In this document: positions 52,324 through 61,527 of the stretch, piece by piece
Position numbering within the stretch: the first letter of the stretch is position 1
Layout: the number at the start of each line of letters is the position of its first letter
Source of the DNA: Halorubrum tebenquichense DSM 14210
GTDB lineage: Archaea; Halobacteriota; Halobacteria; Halobacteriales; Haloferacaceae
Length of the DNA stretch: 64,000 nucleotides
Assembly: GCF_000337415.1 (NCBI RefSeq)
Contig: NZ_AOJD01000047.1
Span: forward strand, 1,309 to 65,308
Direction of reading: 5' to 3'
Program-made: the position numbers and the translations under genes
Notes under the pieces: generated by a model
What the model saw: only the letters and a program-made list of their open reading frames with translations
The model's database searches: none
Told to the model about the DNA's origin: nothing

Positions 52324-55300
52324 TCACCCCTCCGTACACTCGTCAGCTTCCGACGGCGACGCGGTCAGCGGTCCCGGGCACGGCCAGCCGCCGGACGCCT
52401 CATCGCGCGTCCCGTCGACGTCGCCGACGCCCGGCGGGCCCGCCGGGACGGCCACGGCGACGACCGTGCGCGTCTCGAATGCGACGGGTTCTGTGGTGCC
52501 GAGCGCGACGGACTCGCCGCCCACGTCGACCCGGACCTCGCCCGCCTCCCTGACGTACTCGAACGGACGCCCGGGCGTGCCGACGTCCGCCCGGAGCGCG
52601 AACCGCGGGTACTCGCCTCGTACCTGAACGTTCCACGCGTTGACCGTCGCCACCCAGTACCCCGGAACCGGCGCGACCGGCAGCCCGGCCCCGACGGTCC
52701 GAACGGGCTTCGGAACGCGGTCGTCCGGTACCGACGCCACTCCCTCCTTCGCGCGGGCCTCGATCGCCGATTCGACCTCGTCCCGTCGGATCTTCCGGGA
52801 CGCGGCCGTGGTCGAATCGACGAAGCGAGCGGGGATCCGGACCGCGTCGCGCCCCGCCGCCGTCCGCGTCTCCACGCGGAGGTGCGCCGCGAGTCCGATC
52901 CGTTCGGCCCTCGACAGCGATCCGACCCCGGCCGCCTCCCTCGCGACCCGGTCCGGGTACTCGCCCTCACCGACCGCGACCGCCCTGTCGCCGAGCGAGT
53001 CGTATTCCGAGGCGGCGCGTTCCAACACTGTGCGGCGCTGTTCGCGCGAGAGGTCGGTCCGGTCCGCGAGCCGCGCCGCCAGCGCGTCGTCGACGCGCCG
53101 CAGCGACTCCTCGATCCGCCCGGCGAGCGCGCGCCGGTCCGCGCGCAGGTCGTCGCTGTCGGCCGCGGCGAGCGCCTCGTCCGCGGCGAGGAGCGACCGC
53201 CCGGCGACGTCGGGGCGGACCGTGTCGTCGGTGCCGAGGATCCGGTCGGCGATCCCGCCGGACACGTCGCTGTACGGGAGCGTGACGTAGTTCACGTTCC
53301 GCGTCGCGAGCGGTCGCGTCGTCGTGCAGTCGACGCCCGCGACGCGCTCGCCGTCGACCGCCGTCCGCGGGAGGTACCCGGGCGACCCCTCCGGGGCGAA
53401 CGTGACCTCGCCGCCCGGCCCCCCGTCGCCGACCGCGTAGGTCCCGGGGTCGCGGGCGGCCTCGCGGCTGGCGATCACCTCGCCCACCGACGGGCCGCCG
53501 AACGCGTCGTTCACCCGGTCGAGCACGCCGTCGGCCGCCTCCTCTCGGTCCTCGGCGGCCGCCTCTAACTCCTCGATCACGGCGTCGAGGTACGCGGTCC
53601 GGGCGGCGACCCGACCCCGGTCGACTGCCCCGTCGTACCGCGACGGCGCGTCCCGGAGCGCGTCGCGCCGCTCGCGCACGGTCGCGGCGAGGTCCCGGTA
53701 CGGGGTCGACTCGCCGACCGCGGCGTCGGTCATCGACGCTTCGGTCTCCAGACCGCGGACGCGCTCCGACAGCGACGAGACATCGGACGCGATCCGGTCG
53801 AGGTCCGCGTCGGACCGCACCCCGTACACGACGGCCGTTCGCCGCTCGTCCCCGCCCTCGACGGCGTCGCGCGCGAACCGATCGACGCCGCCGGCCGTCT
53901 CGACGTTCAACTCGGCGGCCGCGGCGGCCGGGGCGTCTGCGAGGTCCGGCCCGTCGACACCCCGGCCGCCGCCGAACGTCGCCGTCGGTCTGTCGGGCGC
54001 GCCGTCCCGCGGCGCGTACGTCCCGGTCAGCGAGACCCGGACGCGGTACCGGTCCGTCGCCTCGTCGCGCGTCACGGTGCGGTCGACGTTCACGTTCTGG
54101 ACCGTTCCGTTCGGTCCGCGCTCGACGATCCGCCGCTCCCACGTCGCCGTCGCCGCGCGCTCGACGACGACCTCCCGCGTTGCCTCCCCGAACGGCACCG
54201 ATTCGCCGGCCGACACCGTTTCCCCGTCGGCCCCCGGTTCGAGACCGCTGCCGTCCGCGACGCGGACCCGCTCCGTCCGCGATCCGTCGACCCGCCGCCA
54301 GGGTTCGTCGCGAAGCGAACGCGGGCGCGCCGGCGTCACCGGCCCCCCGTCGCGGATCCGAGTCGTCTCCGTCTCCGCGCTCGCCTCGACGCGGTGGCTC
54401 TGCCGCACGATCCCGTCGAGGTCGTCGTGGATCTTGGTCGCGGCGCGGTCGGCCGCGTGGCCGACTTCGACCGACGCGCTCCGCTCCGCCGGCTCCGCCG
54501 ACGGCTCGAACGCCGCGTCCTCGCTCGGGTTCCGATCCCCGTCCGCCGCCGCATCCGCCCCGTCGCCTCCCCTCGTCGGTGTCGGCGCGCCGAGGACGGC
54601 GTCCGTCCAGGAGGCCTCGTGGACGCCGGTCGGCGACAGCAGGTCCGTCACGCCCGTTCGGGCGGTTGCGCGGGCGACGCCGCCGCGCGCGTCGGGGTCG
54701 CTGGCACCGAACACGTCGCGCTGGACGCGGACGATACCGGCGTTCGTCGCCAGCTCGACGTGGCGGTTCGCGACGACGTTCTCGACGGGCGCGCCAGCGT
54801 ACTGCCCGTACCCGCGTGCCCACGCCATCGCGTAGAGGCTCGCCGTGAGCTGTCGACCGAGTCCCGCCCCCTCGACGGGGCCGCGGTCGAGGCGCGTCTC
54901 GAACCGCTCCGTCCGCTCGTGAGCGGCCAGCGTCGGCACGGCGACCGTGACGGTCCGCGGTCGGGTCCTGCTCACGACGGTGCGGCCGTCTCGGGTCGCG
55001 GTCGTCGCGACGCCCTCGAAGGTCACCCGCACCGCGGTTCCGTTCGCGACCGGTTCGACTCGGACGCGCTCCCGAGCGGCGACGAGGTCGTCGGCCGACT
55101 CGACCCCCGGCAGCGAGGCGTCCGCCTCGACCCCGCCGACGTCGCTCTCGACCGCGTTCAGCGCCTCCGTTCCGGCGAGCGCGAGCCGTATCCGGAACGC
55201 GTCCTCGAAGGCCGAGCGCTCCCGAACGGCCCGGGACACCGGTCCAGATCTGTCCGGCGCGCGCGTCACGGGCTCCGCCGCCGCGTCGTGGGCCGCCTCC

Positions 55301-55536
55301 CGAGCCGCGCTCCTGAGCGCGGCGGTGGCGTCGGCGTCGACTCGCTCGACGGCCCGCTCGACGCGGCGGTCCTCGCCGACCAGCCCCTGATCGGCGAGTC
55401 CGGCGGCGTACGCCGAACTCGTCACGAGCAGCAGCACGCCGACGAGCGCGAAGGGAACCCGCGCCCGCTCGTCGACGACGAACGTCCGCTGGCGTCGACC
55501 GCGCGACCGATCGCCGCGGTGGCTCCCCACGCTCAC
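52324..55536 (-). CDS. Large extracellular membrane-anchored protein of the pilus/Tad-like cluster (DUF7286-like)
   Basis: 1070 aa from the GTG at 55536, chosen because it overlaps the previous stop as GTGA; a longer frame to 55785 is antisense-like. A pseudopilin-like N-terminal helix (RVPFALVGVLLLVTSSAYAA, about residues 28-50) is followed by about 900 residues of Arg/Asp/Glu-rich extracellular sequence with coiled-coil stretches and repeated short beta segments, then a second hydrophobic segment near the C-terminus. This is the largest cluster protein and a candidate adhesin or filament-cap component. The DUF number is from memory. Confidence 0.6.
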   Translation of the reverse strand: MSVGSHRGDRSRGRRQRTFVVDERARVPFALVGVLLLVTSSAYAAGLADQGLVGEDRRVERAVERVDADATAALRSAAREAAHDAAAEPVTRAPDRSGPVSRAVRERSAFEDAFRIRLALAGTEALNAVESDVGGVEADASLPGVESADDLVAARERVRVEPVANGTAVRVTFEGVATTATRDGRTVVSRTRPRTVTVAVPTLAAHERTERFETRLDRGPVEGAGLGRQLTASLYAMAWARGYGQYAGAPVENVVANRHVELATNAGIVRVQRDVFGASDPDARGGVARATARTGVTDLLSPTGVHEASWTDAVLGAPTPTRGGDGADAAADGDRNPSEDAAFEPSAEPAERSASVEVGHAADRAATKIHDDLDGIVRQSHRVEASAETETTRIRDGGPVTPARPRSLRDEPWRRVDGSRTERVRVADGSGLEPGADGETVSAGESVPFGEATREVVVERAATATWERRIVERGPNGTVQNVNVDRTVTRDEATDRYRVRVSLTGTYAPRDGAPDRPTATFGGGRGVDGPDLADAPAAAAAELNVETAGGVDRFARDAVEGGDERRTAVVYGVRSDADLDRIASDVSSLSERVRGLETEASMTDAAVGESTPYRDLAATVRERRDALRDAPSRYDGAVDRGRVAARTAYLDAVIEELEAAAEDREEAADGVLDRVNDAFGGPSVGEVIASREAARDPGTYAVGDGGPGGEVTFAPEGSPGYLPRTAVDGERVAGVDCTTTRPLATRNVNYVTLPYSDVSGGIADRILGTDDTVRPDVAGRSLLAADEALAAADSDDLRADRRALAGRIEESLRRVDDALAARLADRTDLSREQRRTVLERAASEYDSLGDRAVAVGEGEYPDRVAREAAGVGSLSRAERIGLAAHLRVETRTAAGRDAVRIPARFVDSTTAASRKIRRDEVESAIEARAKEGVASVPDDRVPKPVRTVGAGLPVAPVPGYWVATVNAWNVQVRGEYPRFALRADVGTPGRPFEYVREAGEVRVDVGGESVALGTTEPVAFETRTVVAVAVPAGPPGVGDVDGTRDEASGGWPCPGPLTASPSEADECTEG

Positions 55537-56168
55537 CACCTCCGAACGACGATCCGAACGACGCCCTCTGACGACCGGACACCGTCTCGATCCCGGCCGA
55601 CAGCAGTCGGTATCGGCTGTCTGACGACGGCGAGAGTGACGTCCGCGTTCCGCGGCGGCTCGGGGCCGACGGCGACCGCGTCCGAGCGCTCGTTCGACTT
55701 CCCCTCCGATACCCGTCCGTCGGCCGCCCATCCCGGAACCGCGGTGTCGGCGATCGGACGCGGGAACGACCCACGCTCCACCCACGCGGGACGGGGCGCG
55801 TCGCGCGACGAGAGCGCTGGAGGGCCGCCCGCGTCCCGCTCGCCGCCCCTTTCCACTGTCACGTCGACCCGCGTCCGCGGATCGAGCCCCGCGCGAACGG
55901 TCTCGGTGACTCGGCGGTCGAACGCGTCCTCCGCGTCCCGCTCGGCAACCAACGCGAGCAGTTCCGCCCGGGTCGCGTGGACGCGTCGCGTTCCGTTCGG
56001 CGCGTCGGAATCAGCGTACGTCACGCTCGCGGTCTCGGTGACCAGCCGGTCCGCCGCGTCGCTCGCGCCCGGGCCGTCGGGGCCGCCGGCGTCGCTCGCT
56101 CCGAGCGCGACGACGCTCGCGGAGACACAGAGCAGCAGGACGGTCACATCGAGGACGGTGCTAGTCAC
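55533..56168 (-). CDS. Pseudopilin-like cluster protein (DUF7284-like)
   Basis: 211 aa from the GTG at 56168, which overlaps the previous TGA as GTGA; a GTG at 56174 would add two residues. The N-terminus TSTVLDVTVLLLCVSASVVA is one hydrophobic helix without a classic signal peptide, then an extracellular domain with ETVRAGLDPRTRVDVTVERG. The single-helix plan is pilin-like. It overlaps the next large gene by 4 bp. DUF label from memory. Confidence 0.6.
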   Translation of the reverse strand: MTSTVLDVTVLLLCVSASVVALGASDAGGPDGPGASDAADRLVTETASVTYADSDAPNGTRRVHATRAELLALVAERDAEDAFDRRVTETVRAGLDPRTRVDVTVERGGERDAGGPPALSSRDAPRPAWVERGSFPRPIADTAVPGWAADGRVSEGKSNERSDAVAVGPEPPRNADVTLAVVRQPIPTAVGRDRDGVRSSEGVVRIVVRRW

Positions 56169-56626
56169 CGCCACACCACCGCTCGGAGCGTTCCGCGGAC
56201 GTTCCTCCCGGGCCCCACTCGGACGGTCACCCGCCGCTCCGCGACCGCGACCGCCCCCGGCGACCGGACTCCGGGCGGTCCCGGTGCGTCGGGGCCCGAC
56301 GCGGCCAGCCAGCGCTCGCCGTTCGCCTCCAGTTCGACCGCGGTCGCCGTCCCCGGGGCCTCGACCCGTCGCAACCGGTCGGGGTCGACGACGCCGCCGA
56401 CGGTCACCGCGCGCTCAACGCGGTCGAGCGCCGCGTCCGCGGACTGCCGGGACCGATCGGGCGCGGCGTCGTCGAGCGCCCCGGCGTACAGCCCCAGGGC
56501 GAGCCCGACGACGACCACCGCGACGAGCCCGGCGACCGGTTCGACGGCCGCCCGGTCGGCGGCGGAGAAGGGGGCGGTCGGTCTGTCGGTGGCCTCCGAC
56601 GCGCTCGGGAGAAGGTCTCGAGACAC
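56165..56626 (-). CDS. Pseudopilin-like cluster protein (DUF7285-like)
   Basis: 153 aa. After about 25 residues comes SAADRAAVEPVAGLVAVVVV, which resembles a class III (type IV pilin) signal: a charged end (DR), small residues, then Glu five residues into the hydrophobic run, and a long helix. A beta-rich extracellular domain follows (ATAVELEANGERWLAASGPD, RVTVRVGPGRNVRGTLRAVV). It lies 6 bp after its upstream neighbour and overlaps the next gene by 4 bp. A minor pilin role is inferred. Confidence 0.6.
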   Translation of the reverse strand: MSRDLLPSASEATDRPTAPFSAADRAAVEPVAGLVAVVVVGLALGLYAGALDDAAPDRSRQSADAALDRVERAVTVGGVVDPDRLRRVEAPGTATAVELEANGERWLAASGPDAPGPPGVRSPGAVAVAERRVTVRVGPGRNVRGTLRAVVWR

Positions 56627-56632
56627 GCGGGA

Positions 56633-57127
56633 TCACCCGACGAGCGTGACGCGGACCTCACCGTAGTGGACCCGTCGCACCGTGACCCGGTCCGGAGCCG
56701 GGACCCATCCCGGGTCGGTCGCTCGCGCGCGCTCGGCCGCCGCCGCGAACGCCGCCGGATCGTCGAACGCGGCGTCGGGGGGGACGCCGTCGAGCACCCG
56801 ACGGAGTCGCGCGTCCGTCGTCGCGTTCGCGGTCGCTCCCGACCGTACCACCGGCGTGATCCGCGGGGCGTCGAGCGTCGCCCGCGCCGTTCCCCGGTCG
56901 TCGCCGAGCGAGACGGAACCGTCCGTAAGCCGGAGCCGGTCCGCCGTGATTCCGTGTTCGGCCGTCGCAGGGTACTCCCCGTCGGCCACCGAGTCGACCG
57001 TGCGCGCGACGCCGCCGGCGTCGGGCGGCGGCGAGGCCGGGAACGCCGCGGCCACGCCGGCGGTCGCGACGCTCACGACGGCCAAGCCGAGCCACGCGTA
57101 CGTGGCGTCGAGGTGCGTCTCGAACAT
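56633..57127 (-). CDS. Pseudopilin-like cluster protein (DUF7283-like)
   Basis: 164 aa from the ATG at 57127. One N-terminal hydrophobic helix (TYAWLGLAVVSVATAGVAAA, residues 9-28) followed by an acidic extracellular domain (LRLTDGSVSLGDDRGTARAT, DRVTVRRVHYGEVRVTLVG). It has its own leaderless promoter P2 (57128-57164) and leads a block of four overlapping genes. It is probably a minor pilin or pseudopilin. DUF label from memory. Confidence 0.6.
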   Translation of the reverse strand: MFETHLDATYAWLGLAVVSVATAGVAAAFPASPPPDAGGVARTVDSVADGEYPATAEHGITADRLRLTDGSVSLGDDRGTARATLDAPRITPVVRSGATANATTDARLRRVLDGVPPDAAFDDPAAFAAAAERARATDPGWVPAPDRVTVRRVHYGEVRVTLVG

Positions 57128-57164
57128 GGGGCGGCTGGCCGCGGCTTCGCATATAAATGATCGC
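57128..57164 (-). promoter_or_regulatory. Pilus-cluster promoter P2
   Basis: Minus strand, ATG-proximal: GATCATTTATA, then GCCGCGGCCA, then 8 nt to the ATG at 57127. It matches P1 at 26 of 37 positions without gaps; the spacing between TTTA and GCGGCCA is identical in P1, P2 and P3. Confidence 0.6.
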
Positions 57165-57211
57165 CGGACGCGCGTGCGTTCTGCCGCCGCCCCGCTCCCG
57201 GTGTCTCCCGC

Positions 57212-59005
57212 TCAAAACAGGAGTCCGGCACCGGCGAACGCGACGAGGAACGTCGCGGTGGCGGTCGGCAGCGCGATCCCGACCCGGTAGGCCACGAGCG
57301 TCCGGTCGAACCCGCGCTCCAACCCGGTCGCCAGCCCGGTGAGCAGCGCGGCGAGCAGCAGCACATACGTTCCCACGATCCGTCCGAGGACCGGGACCGA
57401 CAGCGCCCCCCCGCCTGTCGCGCCGCCTCCACCCGCCGCCGTCCCGGCTCCCGCCGCCGTCGCTCCGCCGGACGCGCTCAGACCGCCGCCGAGGGCGTCC
57501 GCGCCGGCCGCCGCGCCGGCACCGAGGCTGCCGACGTCGGCGGCGTCGATCCCGGTCGCGAGCGCGACGGTCGCCCCGCCCACGAGCGGCGCGAACACCG
57601 CCGCCGTGTTCGAGAGCGTCCCGGTCACAGTCGCCAGCTGACGGCGGGCGTCGCGTTCGAGCTCCCGGAGTGACTCAAGCTGGTCCGCGAGCTCCAACAG
57701 GACGTCGCCGGCGGGGCGACCCTCCCGCGCGGCGACGGCGAGCAGCGCGATCGCACCGTGGAGCCGGGGCGACGGGACCGCCGCCGCCGGTCCGCCCCGC
57801 CCGAGGAACGCCTCGCGGACGCTCACCCGAAGGGTGTCGGTGCGCCGCCCGGCGCGCTCGAACACGTCGCCGGTCGCGCCGTCAAGCCGCTCGCCGGCGT
57901 TCGCGACCGCGGTCTCGACGGCGACGCCCTCGGCCACGTCGCCGCCGATCACGGTCATCGCGTCCGGGAGCCCGCGTTCGATCTCGCGGACGTCCGATAG
58001 CACCGCCCGGCGGGGCTGTGCGAGGACGAAGAGCGCGGACCCGACCCCGACGCCGACCCCGGCGACCGGCCACGCCCACGGCGCGACCGCGCGCGCGGCG
58101 ACGACGGCCGCCACAGCGCCGAGGGCGCAGCCGACGAGAAGCGCGCGCCCCCGCCGGTTCGGCACGTCGGGGTGGTCGCGGCCGATCCGCGGCGGCGGGA
58201 ACGCGACGGGACGGCGCGAGAGCAGCCACGCCGAGGCGGCCACCAGCCCTCCGGGGAGCGCGACGAGGTACAGGCCGGCGACGACTCCGGGTCCGATCGC
58301 GACGCCGGCGGCAGCGCCGGCCGGCAGCAGCGCGATGAGCGCCAGCGGCAGCAGCACGCCGAAGGCGTACAGCGCGGAGACCGGTCCCCGAACCGCCCCG
58401 ACGAACTCCGCGAGCCGGTCCGTTGTCCCCGACAGCGTCGCGTCGAGCGCGCGGTCAAGACACCGCCCGCGGCGTTCCGGCGGCGCGGTCGCCGCGGTTC
58501 GCACGAGCGCGGCGGCGCGGTCGATCGCCGGGAACCAGGGCCGCCACTCCCGGGCGAACGCCTGAAGGCCGCTCGTCGGTCCGTCGGCGCTCCCGCGTTC
58601 GTGCCGGGACAGCGCCGCGGCCAGCGGCCCGTCGCCGGTCCGGGCGGCGAACCCCACCGCGCGCTCCGTCGAGGGGTCGAGCCGCATCCGCAACACCAGC
58701 CGTCCGACGAGCCCCGGGGCAGCGCCGAGCGCGCGCGTCCGCCGGAGCGACGCGAGCCACACCGGCGCTCGGTGGACCGCGTGGACCCCGCCGACGGCGG
58801 CGGCCAGCCCCGCCGGTCCGGCCGCGACCGCGCCGGCGACGGCCCCCGCGACGACCGTGACGACGAGGCCGACGGCGACCCCGACTCGGTACCCGATGTC
58901 GACGACGCGCTCCGCGGTGACGTCCCACCCGAGGAACGCGATCGCCCGCCGGAGCTCCGCCGACGCGGTCGAGTCGTCCGCGCCCCCCGACCCGCTCTCG
59001 ATCAT
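57212..59005 (-). CDS. Type II/IV secretion system membrane protein, TadC/GspF-like
   Basis: 597 aa from the ATG at 59005, which overlaps the ATPase stop as ATGA. It has eight or more membrane helices in two GspF-like halves; each half carries a cytoplasmic helical bundle (about residues 120-190 and 355-450), including SDVREIERGLPDAMTVIGGD and RPAGDVLLELADQLESLREL. This is the platform protein that couples the ATPase to filament assembly. A Gly/Ala-rich linker (about 500-545) near the end is unusual and low in complexity. Confidence 0.85.
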   Translation of the reverse strand: MIESGSGGADDSTASAELRRAIAFLGWDVTAERVVDIGYRVGVAVGLVVTVVAGAVAGAVAAGPAGLAAAVGGVHAVHRAPVWLASLRRTRALGAAPGLVGRLVLRMRLDPSTERAVGFAARTGDGPLAAALSRHERGSADGPTSGLQAFAREWRPWFPAIDRAAALVRTAATAPPERRGRCLDRALDATLSGTTDRLAEFVGAVRGPVSALYAFGVLLPLALIALLPAGAAAGVAIGPGVVAGLYLVALPGGLVAASAWLLSRRPVAFPPPRIGRDHPDVPNRRGRALLVGCALGAVAAVVAARAVAPWAWPVAGVGVGVGSALFVLAQPRRAVLSDVREIERGLPDAMTVIGGDVAEGVAVETAVANAGERLDGATGDVFERAGRRTDTLRVSVREAFLGRGGPAAAVPSPRLHGAIALLAVAAREGRPAGDVLLELADQLESLRELERDARRQLATVTGTLSNTAAVFAPLVGGATVALATGIDAADVGSLGAGAAAGADALGGGLSASGGATAAGAGTAAGGGGATGGGALSVPVLGRIVGTYVLLLAALLTGLATGLERGFDRTLVAYRVGIALPTATATFLVAFAGAGLLF

Positions 59006-60981
59006 TCGCGCCCTCCGTTGCATCCGCCCGTCGCACCTTCGAGCGCATCGTTACCGACGTACCGCTTCGGTGCGGTTCGCCCCGCCCGGACCGCCTCTCG
59101 AATCCGGTCCGTCCGGCGGTCGACGGCCTCTAGAACCGCCGCGTACGACTCGTCCGATCCGGCCAGCCCGTCCATCAGGCGGCTCTCACCGCGGTCGACC
59201 CGCCCCGTTCCGACGAGTCCCCGGTCGGTCCGCTCGAACAGCGGATCGAAGCTCACGCCGCCGTCGCGGTCGCCGACCTCGACGATCGACTCGACGCGGT
59301 GGGAGTCGAGGACGGTGATCAGGTCGGTCGCGGCGAACGACGAGCGAGCGACGCCGAGGTCGGTGACGACGCGCTCCTCGACCGCTTCCGGGTCCTCGCC
59401 GTGGATCGTCCCGAGCACCGTCTCCCCGGCGGCACCCACGCGCATCGCCTCGTACAGCGCCTGCGCCTCCTCGCCGCGGACCTCGCCGACGGCGATCGCG
59501 CCGCCACCCATGCGGAGCGCCGTCCGGACCGCGTCCGCCGGCGCGAGCTCCGCGCCGTCCCCGACGCGGAGGCGCTGGACGTCCCGCCCCCCGTCGGCGA
59601 GCGCCCCGACGGGGAGTTCCGGCGTGTCCTCGATCGCGATCGCCCGCGTCTCCGCGGGGAGCTCCCACAGCAGCGACCCGAGCGCGGTCGTCTTCCCGGC
59701 CGCCCGCCCCCCGGCGATCAGGCCCGTCACGCCGCGCTCGACGGCGACCGACAACAGCCCGGCCGCCGCGGGCGTGAGCGTGTCGACGGACACGAGCCGG
59801 GCGAGCGTCCACGCCTCCGGGTCGCCGCGCCGAAAGGTGAACGAGAGCCCGTCGCTGGCCGGGTCCGTGGCCGCGGCGACCCTGACCCGCCCGGTCTCCG
59901 ACTCGATCGTCGCGTCGAGGGTCGGCGTCGCCCGCGAGAAGGCGCGCCCGCTCGCCCGCCGGAGCCGCGACGCCAGCGTGGCGGCCCCCTCCGGCGGGAG
60001 TCGCACGTTCGTCCGGCACCGGTCGCCGTCGAGGACCACCCGAAGCGGATTCTCGGCGACCGGCGCGGTCACCGTCGCGTCGCTCACTCGCTCGTCGGCG
60101 AAGACGTGTTCGAACGCGCCGTAGCCGTGCGTGTGTCGCCGCAGTATCTCCGTGAGATCCGCGACCGGGGCGTCGCCGTCCGCGGCCGCCCGCACCGCCC
60201 GCCCCGGTGCCCTGTCCCCCCCGGCGGGGTCGTCGAGCAGCCGGTCCCGCGCGGCGGCCAGCGTGGCCACGTCGTCGGCGTCTAGGTCGACGGTCGGCGG
60301 CGTGAGGTGATAGGTGTCGAGCGCGTCGTCGCCCTCGTAGCGCCGGACCGTCGCCCCGGTCGGGACGGTCCACCTGTCGACCAGCGTCGCGCCCGGCGGC
60401 GGCGCGGCCGCGACGCGCGCGGTCGCGGCTGTCGGCCCGACGTGCGCGCGGAGGACGTCTTTTAGGCGGGGGCCCTCACCGGACTCGTCGGCATTTCCCG
60501 CGAGCGCCTCGGCCGCCGCCGACAGCCCCGTCTCGGCCGCGATCCGCTTCGCGGCTCCCGCACGCCCCGCCGCCTCCCTCGCCGCGCCGAGCGGGTCCCG
60601 GGCCACGCGGTCGGCGAGCCGCTCCTCGTGGAACCCGATCCGCTCCCGGAACTGTCCCGCCGCGACCAAGAGATCCGCCGCAGCGTCCGCATAGGACCGT
60701 TCTCGTCCCCGATAACGGGTTCGAACCACGTCGGCGTCGCGGTCGGTCAGCGCCTCGACGACGGCCGCGAGACAGGCCGGACTCGCGGCCAGGTCGCCCC
60801 GCCCGGGACAGTCGTCCGCGTCGACGTCGAGGACCACCCGGTCCTTCACGCCCGTCCCGACCGGTTCGCGAAACGTCGGCTCGCAGCGACACTCGTCGGC
60901 GTCCTCGTCGACCCACGGAAGCGCCCGCAGCGGCGTCTCTCCGGCAGCGTCGGCGACCCGCGCGGTGAGACCGAAGTTCAT
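59002..60981 (-). CDS. Type II/IV secretion system ATPase (TadA/GspE/PilB-like)
   Basis: 659 aa from the ATG at 60981. Motifs: Walker A-like GLIAGGRAAGKTTALGSLLW, Asp box AIAIEDTPELPVGALADGGR, Walker B GGGAIAVGEVRGEEAQALYE, His box TVLGTIHGEDPEAVEERVVT. In Walker A the usual 'GPTGSGKT' appears as GGRAAGKT, which keeps the GKT. The N-terminal third has Cys pairs (ECRCEP, near residue 30) not seen in bacterial forms. The start is supported by promoter P1; a GTG at 61059 overlapping the previous stop is an alternative and would add 26 residues. Confidence 0.9.
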   Translation of the reverse strand: MNFGLTARVADAAGETPLRALPWVDEDADECRCEPTFREPVGTGVKDRVVLDVDADDCPGRGDLAASPACLAAVVEALTDRDADVVRTRYRGRERSYADAAADLLVAAGQFRERIGFHEERLADRVARDPLGAAREAAGRAGAAKRIAAETGLSAAAEALAGNADESGEGPRLKDVLRAHVGPTAATARVAAAPPPGATLVDRWTVPTGATVRRYEGDDALDTYHLTPPTVDLDADDVATLAAARDRLLDDPAGGDRAPGRAVRAAADGDAPVADLTEILRRHTHGYGAFEHVFADERVSDATVTAPVAENPLRVVLDGDRCRTNVRLPPEGAATLASRLRRASGRAFSRATPTLDATIESETGRVRVAAATDPASDGLSFTFRRGDPEAWTLARLVSVDTLTPAAAGLLSVAVERGVTGLIAGGRAAGKTTALGSLLWELPAETRAIAIEDTPELPVGALADGGRDVQRLRVGDGAELAPADAVRTALRMGGGAIAVGEVRGEEAQALYEAMRVGAAGETVLGTIHGEDPEAVEERVVTDLGVARSSFAATDLITVLDSHRVESIVEVGDRDGGVSFDPLFERTDRGLVGTGRVDRGESRLMDGLAGSDESYAAVLEAVDRRTDRIREAVRAGRTAPKRYVGNDALEGATGGCNGGRE

Positions 60982-61018
60982 GCCGGGCGTGGCCGCGGCA
61001 TCAGTTATAAACGATCGC
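60982..61018 (-). promoter_or_regulatory. Pilus-cluster promoter P1
   Basis: Minus strand: GATCGTTTATAACTGATG, then CCGCGGCCA, then 8 nt to the ATG at 60981. The TATA box is about 25-30 nt upstream of the ATG. It aligns without gaps to P2 (57128-57164) and shares TTTA-N11-GCGGCCA with P3. Confidence 0.6.
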
Positions 61019-61055
61019 TCGCCCTGTCGCCCGGCTCCCGCTTCCGCCCGCCGCC

Positions 61056-61520
61056 TCACCCGATCCGATCGACCCGGACGGTCGGCCCGTCGTCGTCGAC
61101 GTAGCGGAGGCGAACGCGGCTCGTTCCGCCCGGCCGGAGTTCGATCGGCGCGTCGACGAGGTGGACGGTCGCCGGGACGGGGCCCGTCCCGATCCGGAAC
61201 GCGCGCTCCGGTCCGCCGTCGACCCGATACGCGAGCGCGACGCCGTCGGGTCGGTCCGGCGGCTCGACGAGCGCGACCCGGTCGAGGTCCGCCGCGGCAA
61301 ACCCGCTCGGTGCGCGGACGAGCGCGGTCGTCCGCGCCGCGGTCGCGGGGTCGCTCACTGGCGTCGACCCGGCGACCACGTCGCCGATCGCGCGCTCCAG
61401 CCGATCGGCCTCCGTACCGATCCGCTCCGCCGTCGTCGCGGTCCTGGCCGTCTCGACCGCGGGCATCGACGCGGCCAGCAGCGCGACCGCAACGAGGACG
61501 GTGAGCACCACGCGGATCAC
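61056..61520 (-). CDS. Pseudopilin-like cluster protein (DUF7311-like)
   Basis: 154 aa. It begins MIRVVLTVLVAVALLAASMP, a hydrophobic N-terminal helix, then AVETARTATTAERIGTEADR as an amphipathic stem and a beta-rich extracellular domain (RVALVEPPDRPDGVALAYRV, GTSRVRLRYVDDDGPTVRVD). This resembles a minor pilin or TadE-like protein. It sits between the coiled-coil protein and the ATPase. DUF label from memory. Confidence 0.6.
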   Translation of the reverse strand: MIRVVLTVLVAVALLAASMPAVETARTATTAERIGTEADRLERAIGDVVAGSTPVSDPATAARTTALVRAPSGFAAADLDRVALVEPPDRPDGVALAYRVDGGPERAFRIGTGPVPATVHLVDAPIELRPGGTSRVRLRYVDDDGPTVRVDRIG

Positions 61521-61527
61521 GGCTCGG

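Noticed and set aside
54394-56649. 751-codon plus-strand frame across the pilus cluster
   Set aside because: Antisense shadow of overlapping minus-strand genes; Arg-rich, no domains, no promoter.
60470-60485. TTTTAGG at about 60461 as another iron box
   Set aside because: Only one half-site, inside the ATPase coding region, with no CCTAAA partner.
61022-61059. GTG 61059 as start of the secretion ATPase
   Set aside because: It would give a GTGA overlap, but the ATG at 60981 has a well-placed promoter shared with two other cluster genes and gives the better N-terminus.
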